Below, one piece after another: positions 9,229 through 17,063 of a DNA stretch of 59,671 nucleotides; within the stretch, counting starts at the first letter, position 1, and each line of letters opens with the position of its first letter. This DNA comes from [Haemophilus] ducreyi (lineage in GTDB: Bacteria; Pseudomonadota; Gammaproteobacteria; Enterobacterales; Pasteurellaceae). Made by a program: the position numbers and the translations under genes. The stretch is taken from positions 1-59,671 of the forward strand of contig NZ_FOJC01000010.1 of assembly GCF_900109315.1 (NCBI RefSeq). Reading direction: 5' to 3'. The notes beneath the pieces are model-generated. The model was not told the origin of the DNA. It did not search any database and saw nothing but the letters and a program-made list of their open reading frames with translations.

Positions 9229-9480
9229 ATGTTTGCAGCCATTGGTTGGGCGGTCGTTAAATATGTTGCAGTGCTTGCGGTCAGTTATTTATTAAATCAA
9301 GCGCTTGCGCCAAAACAACGTAGCGGACAAGGACCGGAAGCGGTTTCAAGCGACGAATGGAATTTCCCGCAAGCGAATGAAGGGACACCACAATGTGTGT
9401 TTTTCGGCGATTGCTGGACAGAAGATTGGCAAGTATTAGCGCACGGTAACTATCGTACCACTGAAATTAAAAAAGGATAA
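9229..9480 (+). CDS. Small phage tail-tip protein with N-terminal hydrophobic segment
   Basis: An 83-residue protein with a good AGGAG Shine-Dalgarno upstream of ATG 9229. Residues 3-27 form a hydrophobic helix (AIGWAVVKYVAVLAVSYLL). The rest holds a conserved-looking DEWNFPQANEGTPQCVFFGD motif. Such short proteins precede the host-specificity-like protein in B3/D3112-type tail modules. The role is unknown; it may insert in a membrane or help assemble the tip. Confidence 0.6.
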   Translation: MFAAIGWAVVKYVAVLAVSYLLNQALAPKQRSGQGPEAVSSDEWNFPQANEGTPQCVFFGDCWTEDWQVLAHGNYRTTEIKKG

Positions 9481-9484
9481 GTAA

Positions 9485-9688
9485 ATGGTCATCACGATAC
9501 AAGATATGCGCCGTGTGCATTTTTGCGCGGCAGGTGTACAAGCGTTCTTTGAGCGCGAGGGGTGGGATTTCAACGACTTTTTGCAAAATGGAATTGATTC
9601 TGAAAAATTCTTAGCCACCGGTAGCGTGTTTGCACGCAAATGCGTGACTGCCGCAAAACAAGCACAACAAACGAAAGGGGAAAAATAA
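9485..9688 (+). CDS. Small phage protein upstream of the tail-tip protein gene
   Basis: A 67-residue protein, ATG 9485, four bases after the preceding stop. It starts MVITIQDMRRVHFCAAG, and its TAA overlaps the next ATG (TAATG at 9686-9690). Small acidic-helical proteins of this kind (I-x-DMR-x-V-x-x-C...FF) occur at this place in Mu-like siphophages. Its function is not known to me. Confidence 0.6.
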   Translation: MVITIQDMRRVHFCAAGVQAFFEREGWDFNDFLQNGIDSEKFLATGSVFARKCVTAAKQAQQTKGEK

Positions 9689-10887
9689 TGGGTGGCAAAC
9701 GCAAAGGCGGTGCGGTAACGGTCGGTTATCGTTACTACTGGGATATTCATTCGGGGCTGGGACGCGGACCGGTAGATGAGATTGTGGAGTTACGCATTGA
9801 TGATAAATCGGCGTATGTCGGTAAGCCAGGAGAGCTAACGCATTCACAAGCGACTTATATTGACAAGCCAAACTTGTTCGGGGGTGAAAACACTGGTGGC
9901 GAAGGCGGTATTCAAGGGCGGTTAGAGATTCTCATGGGTGAGCCTGACCAAAAACCAACGCAAATGCTAGTTAATCTGTTAAAGGGCAATCAAAACCCTG
10001 CTCCTGCCCAACCGAATAACTCCCGCTTACGTAAGGCAGGACAACGCAAAAAACAGCAAGCTCAGCAAGACTTTTTCTCTGCTGGCAATGTGACTGAAAG
10101 CAATCTTGCAAAAGATGATTTGATTCCCGGCTTCCGCAGTATTGTTTCCACGGTGTTTAGCGGGCTGATTAGTTGTTATAACGCGTACCCGAAAAAACAT
10201 AGTTACCGTGTGCGACGGGCATTAAAAGGCTGGTTTAACGGTACGGTGTGGTATCCGGAAAAATGCAAAATTATGTTACGCAACGACACGTTAAAAATGT
10301 CAGGACTGACAAAAGAGCAAGAAGAAAATGCGCGTCAAATTCATGCTATGAACCCTGCGCATATCCTTGTTGAGTGTGCCACCAATAAAAGCTGGGGTGG
10401 CAAAAAGGACTTAAGTGATCTTGATTTAGACAGCTACAAAAAAGCTGCAGACACGCTCTATGAAGAAGGCTTCGGATTGTGCTTACGCTACAATCGCCAA
10501 GGCTCGATTAAAGAGTTTATGCAACAGGTTATCGACCATATTGGCGCGGTGCAATACGACAACGTGGAAACAGGTAAGCAAGCCATTCGTTTATTGCGTA
10601 ACGATTATAACCCCGACGATTTGTCCACATTTCACTATGATAATGGGATTTTGATGGTGCAAGATGATGACAGCTCGGCAACCGATACAACAGCCAATCA
10701 AATTATCGTGAAATGGCGCGACCCGGTGACAAACCGTGAAGACCAAGCCATTGCGAATAATATTGCGTCTGTGCAAATGCACGGTGTTATCGCAAAAACC
10801 GTTGAATATAAAGGCGTGCCGACTTTTGATTTAGCCGCTCACCTTGCACAACGTGATTTAGAGATGGTCGCCAGCAGTTTAACATGA
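9688..10887 (+). CDS. Phage tail-tip / host-specificity protein, N-terminal part (TipJ-like)
   Basis: About 399 residues from ATG 9688, chosen because it overlaps the preceding stop as TAATG; an in-frame GTG at 9640 lies inside the upstream gene. The N-terminus KRKGGAVTVGYRYYWDIH resembles the start of J-like proteins of B3/D3112-type phages. The ORF ends at 10885-10887, immediately before sequence that looks like its continuation in the next frame, so this is probably the first portion of a larger tail-tip hub that recognises the host surface. Confidence 0.7.
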   Translation: MGGKRKGGAVTVGYRYYWDIHSGLGRGPVDEIVELRIDDKSAYVGKPGELTHSQATYIDKPNLFGGENTGGEGGIQGRLEILMGEPDQKPTQMLVNLLKGNQNPAPAQPNNSRLRKAGQRKKQQAQQDFFSAGNVTESNLAKDDLIPGFRSIVSTVFSGLISCYNAYPKKHSYRVRRALKGWFNGTVWYPEKCKIMLRNDTLKMSGLTKEQEENARQIHAMNPAHILVECATNKSWGGKKDLSDLDLDSYKKAADTLYEEGFGLCLRYNRQGSIKEFMQQVIDHIGAVQYDNVETGKQAIRLLRNDYNPDDLSTFHYDNGILMVQDDDSSATDTTANQIIVKWRDPVTNREDQAIANNIASVQMHGVIAKTVEYKGVPTFDLAAHLAQRDLEMVASSLT

Positions 10888-12470
10888 AGATTGTGTTTGA
10901 TATGCGTGCCAGCGAATTGAAACACGGCGATGTGTTTAAAGTACATTTACCGGAACGTGGAATTGAAAGTGCGGTTTTTCGTGTCGGTGCTATTGAAAAT
11001 GGTAATGAAAGCGAGCTTATAGTGACTTGTATGCAAGATGTGTTCGGTTTACCGGCTGCAAATTACTCAACACAAAAAAGCGAGTCGCTTTATGTGCCGC
11101 CGGATTACACCGCCAAGCCGATTAATGAGGCGCGATTACTTGAGGTACCGTATCACGTGTTACCACTGGTGTTAAGTGAAGCGGAGTTTGCATTTGTTAA
11201 ACCGACCGATTGTTTTGTGTGGAGCTTGGCAACTCAACCGAGCGCACTGTCGGTCGGTTATGAGATGTTAGTTGATGCGGGTGCCGGTTATACGCAAACG
11301 ACGACCGGCTCATTTACACCGTATATCAAACTCGAAGAGCCTGCGACAGCGTACCAAACCACGTTTAAATTTAAGTTAGAGGGCGATTACGCAGCGTTAC
11401 AGTACGCCGAAGCGGTTATGATTGACGATGAGATCATCAGAATTGATGCTGTGGATTTTAAAACTGGCACAATGACCGTAGGGCGCGGTTGTGCGGACAC
11501 GATACCACAGGCGCATAAAGCTAACACTATTGTATGGTGCTATCTGCTTGCCGCCGGCACGGATGAAACAAAGTATACGGTAAACGAAATGCTCAAAGCC
11601 AAGTTATTAACCCGTACACAGATTGAAACGCTCTCTGAAGATGCAGCTAGTGTATTAACACTAACCACACAGCAACGACAAGCGCGCCCTTACCCACCGG
11701 CAAATGTAAAAATAGACGGTGCATTTGTCGATAAGATTGCAGACAGTTCAGCGTTTACGCTTACATGGGCGCATCGAGATAGAGATATTCAAGCAGACCA
11801 ACTTATTGCGCATACGGATGACAGTACTGCACTTGGGAAAGGTGTTAGCTATAAAATTGATTTAATGGATGGCGATAACATAGTGCGGTCAATTACAACG
11901 AATGGGACAGAATTTGTTTATCCGGATGAAGGCAAAACAGAAGGAGAACAATTTAGCAAACTGGCGTTCTACGCAGTAAAAGATAAGCTGACAAGCCTGT
12001 ATCGCTATGAGTTTACCGTGCAAGGTGCAATGCAATTATTAAGTGATTGGGATTATCAACGCGCATTTACACAAGGTAATGATTACTTCAATCGTTATGA
12101 TGATAACGATATGCCGGAAGGTAAATACATCATGCTCTCTTCAAATGCAAGCGAGAATGTGATTTACCAATCTTATTCGATTGAAGCCAATAAATATAAA
12201 CGCTTTGCGCTCTCATACAAAGTCGGTACATATAATCAGCGTAACGGGCTTTGTACTGTTACTGTACAACTTTATAAAGGTACTGAGTTACTTAAAGAAT
12301 ATGTTTCAGAGCAGTTTGACAACTGGCAAAAAAATGATTGGCATAGCCAACAGGTTGCTGAAGTTTTACCGGAAGAAGCGACTGAAATTAGATTTAAGAT
12401 TAATGTGGTTGGCTCAATATCAAACAACGCGATTGCATTTAAAGATATTGTTTTACGAGTAGGAGGTTAA
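10884..12470 (+). CDS. Phage tail-tip / host-specificity protein, C-terminal part
   Basis: A 528-residue ORF that overlaps the previous gene by 4 bases (ATGA). Its start, KIVFDMRASELKHGDVFKV, reads like the middle of a J-like protein (xLxxGDVFxx). One extra A at about 10880-10882 would fuse both ORFs as SSLNMKIVFD. Residues 290-375 look like a fibronectin-type III region. Residues 385-528 look like a jelly-roll carbohydrate-binding domain, with many aromatic residues. The two ORFs may be a single gene broken by a 1-base deletion, or a natural coupled split. Confidence 0.65.
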   Translation: MKIVFDMRASELKHGDVFKVHLPERGIESAVFRVGAIENGNESELIVTCMQDVFGLPAANYSTQKSESLYVPPDYTAKPINEARLLEVPYHVLPLVLSEAEFAFVKPTDCFVWSLATQPSALSVGYEMLVDAGAGYTQTTTGSFTPYIKLEEPATAYQTTFKFKLEGDYAALQYAEAVMIDDEIIRIDAVDFKTGTMTVGRGCADTIPQAHKANTIVWCYLLAAGTDETKYTVNEMLKAKLLTRTQIETLSEDAASVLTLTTQQRQARPYPPANVKIDGAFVDKIADSSAFTLTWAHRDRDIQADQLIAHTDDSTALGKGVSYKIDLMDGDNIVRSITTNGTEFVYPDEGKTEGEQFSKLAFYAVKDKLTSLYRYEFTVQGAMQLLSDWDYQRAFTQGNDYFNRYDDNDMPEGKYIMLSSNASENVIYQSYSIEANKYKRFALSYKVGTYNQRNGLCTVTVQLYKGTELLKEYVSEQFDNWQKNDWHSQQVAEVLPEEATEIRFKINVVGSISNNAIAFKDIVLRVGG

Positions 12471-12482
12471 TAGCAAGAAGTA

Positions 12483-12612
12483 ACTTATTAGGAACAAAAG
12501 CACGGGTAGTCAGTATGCTTGGCAGAGCGTACTGACCTCATCACCCACAGACCTAACCTGTGAGCAATAACTATTGCTAGACCCGTGGTCTTAGCCAAGA
12601 CAAACGTAAGTT
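12483..12612 (+). ncRNA. Candidate structured RNA: cloverleaf-like core with pseudoknot
   Basis: Between the tail-tip gene and the methyltransferase the following helices can be drawn: P1 CACGGGT 12501-12507 with 12581-12587; P2 10 bp 12509-12518 with 12527-12536 (one G-U); P3 5 bp 12546-12550 with 12558-12562, 7-base loop; P4 6 bp 12563-12568 with 12573-12578, 4-base loop. The P2 loop (TTGGC, 12519-12523) is complementary to GCCAA 12594-12598, giving a pseudoknot. An outer pairing, AACTTA 12483-12488 with TAAGTT 12607-12612, is possible, competing with a small GTAA-loop hairpin at 12602-12613. It is not a normal tRNA: D and T arms do not fit. The strand is assumed from neighbouring genes. 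It could be a cis-acting leader of the methyltransferase, a small phage RNA or a ribozyme. Confidence 0.5.
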
Positions 12613-12652
12613 TAGCATAATTTTTTCACTATATGAAAAGGTCTTACAAAAT

Positions 12653-13500
12653 ATGAAAAAAGATGTAACCATTTATAAAAACGCACCATTACCATTTATT
12701 GGACAAAAACGTCAATTCTTGACACATTATACGGAGATTCTCAATCAATATATTCCAGGTGATGTCAAGGTTGGACAATTATTGATGCATTTGGTGGTTC
12801 AGGATTACTTAGTCATGTAGCTAAACGTATAAAACCAGCTGCTCGAGTAATTTATAACGACTTTGATAACTATGCAGAACGCTTACTTCATATCAATGAA
12901 ATAAACCAATTACGACAAAAAATTATTGATACTATAGGAGACACTATACCCAAAAATAAAAGACTTACATCAGATGTAAAATTAAACGTCATTAATGTAA
13001 TCCAATCCTTTCAAGGATATAAAGATTTAAACTGCTTAGCGAGTTGGTTATTATTTAGTGGAAATCAAGTAGGTTCATTAGAAGATCTATTCAATAAGGA
13101 TTTTTGGAATTGTGTTCGTCAGTCTAATTATCCTAATGCAGAGGGCTATTTAGACGGAATTGAAGTTATTCGAGAATCATTTCATCAACTATTACCTAAA
13201 TTCAGAGATGAACCAAATACTCTCTTTGTTCTTGATCCTCCATACCTGTGTACTAGACAAGAGAGCTACAGACAAGCAAGCTATTTTGATTTGATTGACT
13301 TTTTACGATTGATTCATTTAACTCGACCGCCTTATATCTTTTTTAGTTCGAGTAAATCTGAGTTTGTCCGATTTATTGATGCCATGATAGAAGATAAATG
13401 GGATAACTGGCAGGCGTTTGAAAATTACGGCAAAGTTTCTATTAATACCTCGGCAAGTTATTCGGGTAAATATGAAGATAATATGGTGTTTAAGTTTTAA
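12653..13500 (+). pseudogene. Phage DNA adenine methyltransferase (D12 class), frameshifted
   Basis: The reading frame from ATG 12653 gives IYKNAPLPFIGQKRQF, the FxG SAM-binding start of Dam-type enzymes. It runs out of frame after KV at about 12770. From there the -1 frame is open to TAA 13500 and contains WTIIDAFGGSG (SAM-binding motif I) and the catalytic VLDPPY motif at about residue 200. One extra G at 12769-12770 restores a protein of about 282 residues. The gene is the last in the prophage, where Mu-like phages carry DNA modification genes that protect against host restriction. It is inactive if the frameshift is real. Confidence 0.8.
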
Positions 13501-13524
13501 ATGTAACGTCATTACACTATGAGT

Positions 13525-13558
13525 AAAAAAAGCGAGAAATACTTATCTCGCTTTTTTT
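13525..13558 (+). terminator. Strong rho-independent terminator closing the prophage operon
   Basis: A-rich 5' arm and AGCGAGA/TCTCGCT stem with an 8-base loop, followed by a run of seven T, 25 bases after the methyltransferase stop. Confidence 0.85.
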
Positions 13559-13569
13559 GTTGCAGTTAT

Positions 13570-13594
13570 GTTGAGCGGCTTTAAACCGCTCAAC
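13570..13594. repeat. Perfect 9-bp inverted repeat near the prophage right boundary
   Basis: GTTGAGCGG and CCGCTCAAC are separated by 7 bases. There is no T run on either side, so it is not a typical terminator. It lies between the last phage gene and the ansB promoter, where the phage-host junction must be. Confidence 0.6.
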
Positions 13595-13607
13595 AAACGG
13601 CAAAATT

Positions 13608-13637
13608 TTGTTAATAAGATCAAAGAATTAATATAAT
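13608..13637 (+). promoter_or_regulatory. Likely sigma-70 promoter of ansB
   Basis: TTGTTA (13608-13613), an 18-base spacer and a consensus TATAAT (13632-13637), 62 bases before the ansB start. Confidence 0.5.
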
Positions 13638-13699
13638 ATATTTTTCATCTTACGGATTAGTCCGCATAATTAACTACCCTTTTTACTGCAGGAGATTAT

Positions 13700-14749
13700 A
13701 TGAAATTGACTAAATTAGCGCTTTCCACTTTATTTGCATTAGGATTATCTACCGCCTATGCCAACAAGCTCCCGAATATCACGATCCTAGCCACCGGTGG
13801 CACGATTGCTGGTAGCGGTGAAAGTGCCGTCAGCTCTGCTTATCAAGCAGGACAACTGAATATTGACACGCTGATTGAAGCGGTTCCAGAAATGAAAAAA
13901 TTAGCAAATATCAAAGGCGAACAAGTGGTTAAAATTGGCTCACAAGATATGAATGATCAAGTTTGGTTAACATTAGCCAACACGATCAACCAACAATGTG
14001 CCTCTACTGATGGCTTTGTGATCACACACGGCACAGATACGATGGAAGAAACCGCTTATTTCCTAGATATGACCGCTAAGTGCGAAAAACCGATTGTCTT
14101 AGTTGGCGCTATGCGCCCTGCAACCGAAAAAAGTGCTGATGGCCCACTTAATTTATATAACGCCATCGTAGTAGCACGAGAAGCTAAATCCGCCAAACGT
14201 GGCGTTTTAGTTGCAATGAATGATCAAGTACTTGGCGCACGAGATGTCACTAAAACAAGCACAACGGCTGTCCAAACCTTTCATTCACCAAACTTTGGCG
14301 CTTTAGGTTATATTCATAATAGTAAAGTCGATTATGAACGTAATCCTGAAAGCAAACATACAACCAACACACCATTTGATGTAACCAAATTAACTGATTT
14401 GCCTAAAGTCGGCATTATTTACGCCTATGCAAATATGCCAACTGAGCCATTAAAAGCATTATTAGACGCTGATTATCAAGGTATTGTGGTTGCGGGAGTT
14501 GGCAATGGTAATATGAATGCCGTAAACTTAGCACTACTCGAAACAGCAGCTAAAAAAGGCGTTGCCGTTATTCGCTCATCGCGTGTTCCAACCGGTTATA
14601 CCACGCGCGATGCTGAAATTGATGATTCAAAATATGGCTTTGCTGCATCTGGTACACTTAATCCACAAAAAGCCCGCGTATTGTTACAATTAGCATTAAC
14701 GAAAACAAAAGATATCCATACTATCCAACAATATTTTGAAGAATTTTAA
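13700..14749 (+). CDS. ansB: Periplasmic L-asparaginase II
   Basis: A 349-residue enzyme that hydrolyses L-asparagine to aspartate and ammonia. ATG 13700 follows an AGGAG site. Residues 1-22 are a Sec signal peptide (KLALSTLFALGLSTAYA). The type II asparaginase active-site motifs are present: ILATGGTIAG with the nucleophilic Thr near residue 34, and VITHGTDTMEETAYF near 110. The Lys of the second triad lies in GAMRP...K. Two Cys (near 102 and 128) could form the disulfide seen in E. coli AnsB. Monocistronic, between its own promoter and a strong terminator; it is the first host gene after the prophage. Confidence 0.95.
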   Translation: MKLTKLALSTLFALGLSTAYANKLPNITILATGGTIAGSGESAVSSAYQAGQLNIDTLIEAVPEMKKLANIKGEQVVKIGSQDMNDQVWLTLANTINQQCASTDGFVITHGTDTMEETAYFLDMTAKCEKPIVLVGAMRPATEKSADGPLNLYNAIVVAREAKSAKRGVLVAMNDQVLGARDVTKTSTTAVQTFHSPNFGALGYIHNSKVDYERNPESKHTTNTPFDVTKLTDLPKVGIIYAYANMPTEPLKALLDADYQGIVVAGVGNGNMNAVNLALLETAAKKGVAVIRSSRVPTGYTTRDAEIDDSKYGFAASGTLNPQKARVLLQLALTKTKDIHTIQQYFEEF

Positions 14750-14764
14750 CCGCTGTCTAACCAA

Positions 14765-14793
14765 AAACCCCATCATAAATTATGATGGGGTTT
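14765..14793. terminator. Bidirectional terminator between ansB and the convergent transferase gene
   Basis: ACCCCATCATA with TATGATGGGGT, 3-base loop, flanked by A and T tracts so that it can work for both convergent genes. Confidence 0.85.
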
Positions 14794-14835
14794 ATTTTCT
14801 GCTTGCATTAACACATAGTTATTAATGCTTTTTAA

Positions 14836-16458
14836 TTAATTGCTGATTGTTGTGTTAAATTCAGGAATAACATCCTCTTTTAACTGTTCAAATTCAACAT
14901 TTTCTTTAAAGTTAAACACTTTAATATGTTCATCATCTTTATTAGAAAAGAAATCATAATTTTGATCTAATTCTGCACTACGAATACCCAACCATTGACT
15001 AAAGCCATACATAAAATTAAAAGCACTACGTTTAGTATTGACCATTAGTCTTTCTGTATCATCACTGGAAATTTTAACAAAAGGTACTGCATAATTTGAT
15101 TTAAACTCTTCGCCATAATCTAACGTTAATTTTTGTTTATCTGTCTTATCAATATGATGTAATCCATGATCAGAAAAATAAATGAGAGAATAACTTTGTC
15201 CGGTCGATTTTAATGCATCTACTACATTTTCAATCAACTTATCCGTTTTCAAAATACTATTAACATAACAACACATATCTTCATTCATAAAAGTTAACTG
15301 TTTCTCTTTTGCAGTAATCCGATCACAAAAAGGTGCATGGCTACCCATTAAATGAAGAACAAATAATCGCCCTCGTTTTTCTACTAATTTATTTAGCGCT
15401 AAACGCTGTTTTAACTGTTCAACCAATTTAAAATCATCTTCATTATTAGTATTAAAACCACCTACTTTAGTAAAATAAGAAAAATCAGAAGTTCGCCCCA
15501 TACGACTAGCAATCGTATCATATTTACCAATGCTTCCTTGATTTGAAAACCAATTCGTTTCAAAATTTGCGCCTTTAGCAAGTGTAATAATATTATAAGC
15601 GTAATCCCTTTTACCGGTTTGTTTTAAATATAACGATTTTAATAATGAATGATATGTCGCCGGCGCACTAGCAATATAACCCGCATTAATATAACCGTTG
15701 GTCCTATCTAAAAATGGTGTCGTTGGTAATGTAAAACCATAAGTTGCTAAATAATCTCGTCTAGCACTTTCACCAATAATTAATACATAATTATCATAAC
15801 GCGGTTCTACTTGAGTAATTTGCCACGGGCTAGGTTTGGTTGAAACAACCAGTAACTCCTGCTTCTCCTGATAATAATGAGTTATACTGTCATAAATATT
15901 GGCATAAAATGAAACAATATTGACCGGACTATTCGCCAACGTCCAATCTCGATCCTCTTCTGCAACGTATGAACCTAAATAAAATCTAGTAGGTTCAAAA
16001 AGAAGTGTAAAAATAAAAGTCGCAGAAAGAACAATATAAAGCTGCCGCTTACGCTTATCATATGGGCTAGGTTTATTATATTTCTTTAAACGAATCAAAA
16101 TTACCGCAAATAAAATATAACATATAGGAAATAATAAATGCTCCAATCTAATTCTTTCTAGAAAACCCAACAATTCAGAAATATTCGTTTCTAGAAACGC
16201 AGCCACAATTCCAGAATTTAATGAACCATAGCGTAGATAAATAGGATAATATAACGAAAGCGTAATACTAAGAAAAATAATTACCCAGGTAAAAAGCCGT
16301 TGATTAAAAGCATAAATTAAATATAAAAGGATAAATACGCTTATAACAGAGTATTCTGTACTTTTCTCTGGTGATATCATTACAGACAAAAAAGAAAATA
16401 ATAATAACCAAATATAAAATAAACGATAATGTAAATAAGCAAATAATTTTTTGATCAT
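14836..16458 (-). CDS. Lipid A / LPS phosphoethanolamine transferase (EptA-like, sulfatase fold)
   Basis: A 540-residue inner-membrane enzyme. About five transmembrane helices occupy residues 1-155. The periplasmic catalytic domain begins with NYVLIIGESARRDYLATYGF (near 230), which carries a metal ligand. APATYHSLLKS holds the likely Thr nucleophile that is phosphoethanolaminylated. LHLMGSHAPF and YFSDHGLHH carry further metal ligands. Such enzymes add phosphoethanolamine to lipid A or core sugars and lower sensitivity to cationic peptides. I cannot tell the acceptor (lipid A, KDO or heptose) from sequence. It is shorter in the Thr region than E. coli EptA, resembling core-modifying Haemophilus members. 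Confidence 0.85.
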   Translation of the reverse strand: MIKKLFAYLHYRLFYIWLLLFSFLSVMISPEKSTEYSVISVFILLYLIYAFNQRLFTWVIIFLSITLSLYYPIYLRYGSLNSGIVAAFLETNISELLGFLERIRLEHLLFPICYILFAVILIRLKKYNKPSPYDKRKRQLYIVLSATFIFTLLFEPTRFYLGSYVAEEDRDWTLANSPVNIVSFYANIYDSITHYYQEKQELLVVSTKPSPWQITQVEPRYDNYVLIIGESARRDYLATYGFTLPTTPFLDRTNGYINAGYIASAPATYHSLLKSLYLKQTGKRDYAYNIITLAKGANFETNWFSNQGSIGKYDTIASRMGRTSDFSYFTKVGGFNTNNEDDFKLVEQLKQRLALNKLVEKRGRLFVLHLMGSHAPFCDRITAKEKQLTFMNEDMCCYVNSILKTDKLIENVVDALKSTGQSYSLIYFSDHGLHHIDKTDKQKLTLDYGEEFKSNYAVPFVKISSDDTERLMVNTKRSAFNFMYGFSQWLGIRSAELDQNYDFFSNKDDEHIKVFNFKENVEFEQLKEDVIPEFNTTISN

Positions 16459-16524
16459 AATAATCTATAAAATAAGGTCAGCAGAAATAAAATAGACCCC
16501 TTGTTAAAACAAGCGGCCTAAAAA

Positions 16525-17034
16525 TTATCGATTTAACCATTCTTCATCTAAGGTTAAATCTTCATTCAAATTGATACTAATACCTTTAGCCAATACATCA
16601 CGTGCAATTTGATGAGCATCTTCTAGAGAATGTTCTGAAAATGTACCGCATTGATAAATATTCAGCTCAGGAATTTGTGTAACATCAGATACTTTGGTTA
16701 ATATATCATGCATAGCATTTTTCCATGCATTTGCGACCGCTTGTGCGCTTGGCTCACCAATAAGCGACATATAAAACCCTGTTCGGCAACCCATCGGTGA
16801 AATATCAATAATTTCCACCTTATCGCTATTTAAATGATCACGCATAAACCCCGCATAAAGGTGTTCTAACGTATGAATACCTTTAGACGACATAATCTCC
16901 ATATTAGGGCGACAAAAACGTAAATCAAACACAGTAATTAAATCGCCTTTCGGCGTAGTGATGGTTTTAGCAACTCTTACTGCTGGTGCATTCATACGAG
17001 TGTGATCAACTTTAAAACTATCTAATAAAGGCAT
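16525..17034 (-). CDS. luxS: S-ribosylhomocysteine lyase
   Basis: A 169-residue enzyme of the activated methyl cycle. It cleaves S-ribosylhomocysteine to homocysteine and DPD, the precursor of autoinducer 2. Family hallmarks: [10 protein letters not shown] at the start, the metal-binding HTLEH (His54/His58 region), GCRTGFYM, and the third metal ligand Cys in [10 protein letters not shown]. Length matches the E. coli protein. An uptake-signal core overlaps the gene at 16735-16744. It is separated from the upstream letB by about 30 bases and could be cotranscribed with it. Confidence 0.97.
   Translation of the reverse strand: MPLLDSFKVDHTRMNAPAVRVAKTITTPKGDLITVFDLRFCRPNMEIMSSKGIHTLEHLYAGFMRDHLNSDKVEIIDISPMGCRTGFYMSLIGEPSAQAVANAWKNAMHDILTKVSDVTQIPELNIYQCGTFSEHSLEDAHQIARDVLAKGISINLNEDLTLDEEWLNR
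16735..16744 (-). repeat. DNA uptake signal core, Apl type
   Basis: Exact reverse complement of ACAAGCGGTC inside luxS. This core defines the Actinobacillus/Mannheimia uptake dialect. Confidence 0.8.
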
Positions 17035-17063
17035 ATTTTACTCCAAATTATGCATAATCAAGA

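Noticed and set aside
12501-12587. Cloverleaf-like folding as a tRNA with a CUA anticodon (amber suppressor)
   Set aside because: The P3 loop would put CTA in the anticodon position, but position 33 is C, the D-like arm has 10 bp, and the T-like arm has a 6-bp stem with a 4-base loop and no TTC. It is not a tRNA.
13600-13626. FNR-like half sites upstream of ansB (TTGTTAATAAGATCAA)
   Set aside because: The spacing between half sites is 6 instead of 4, and the properly spaced half matches only 2 of 5 bases.
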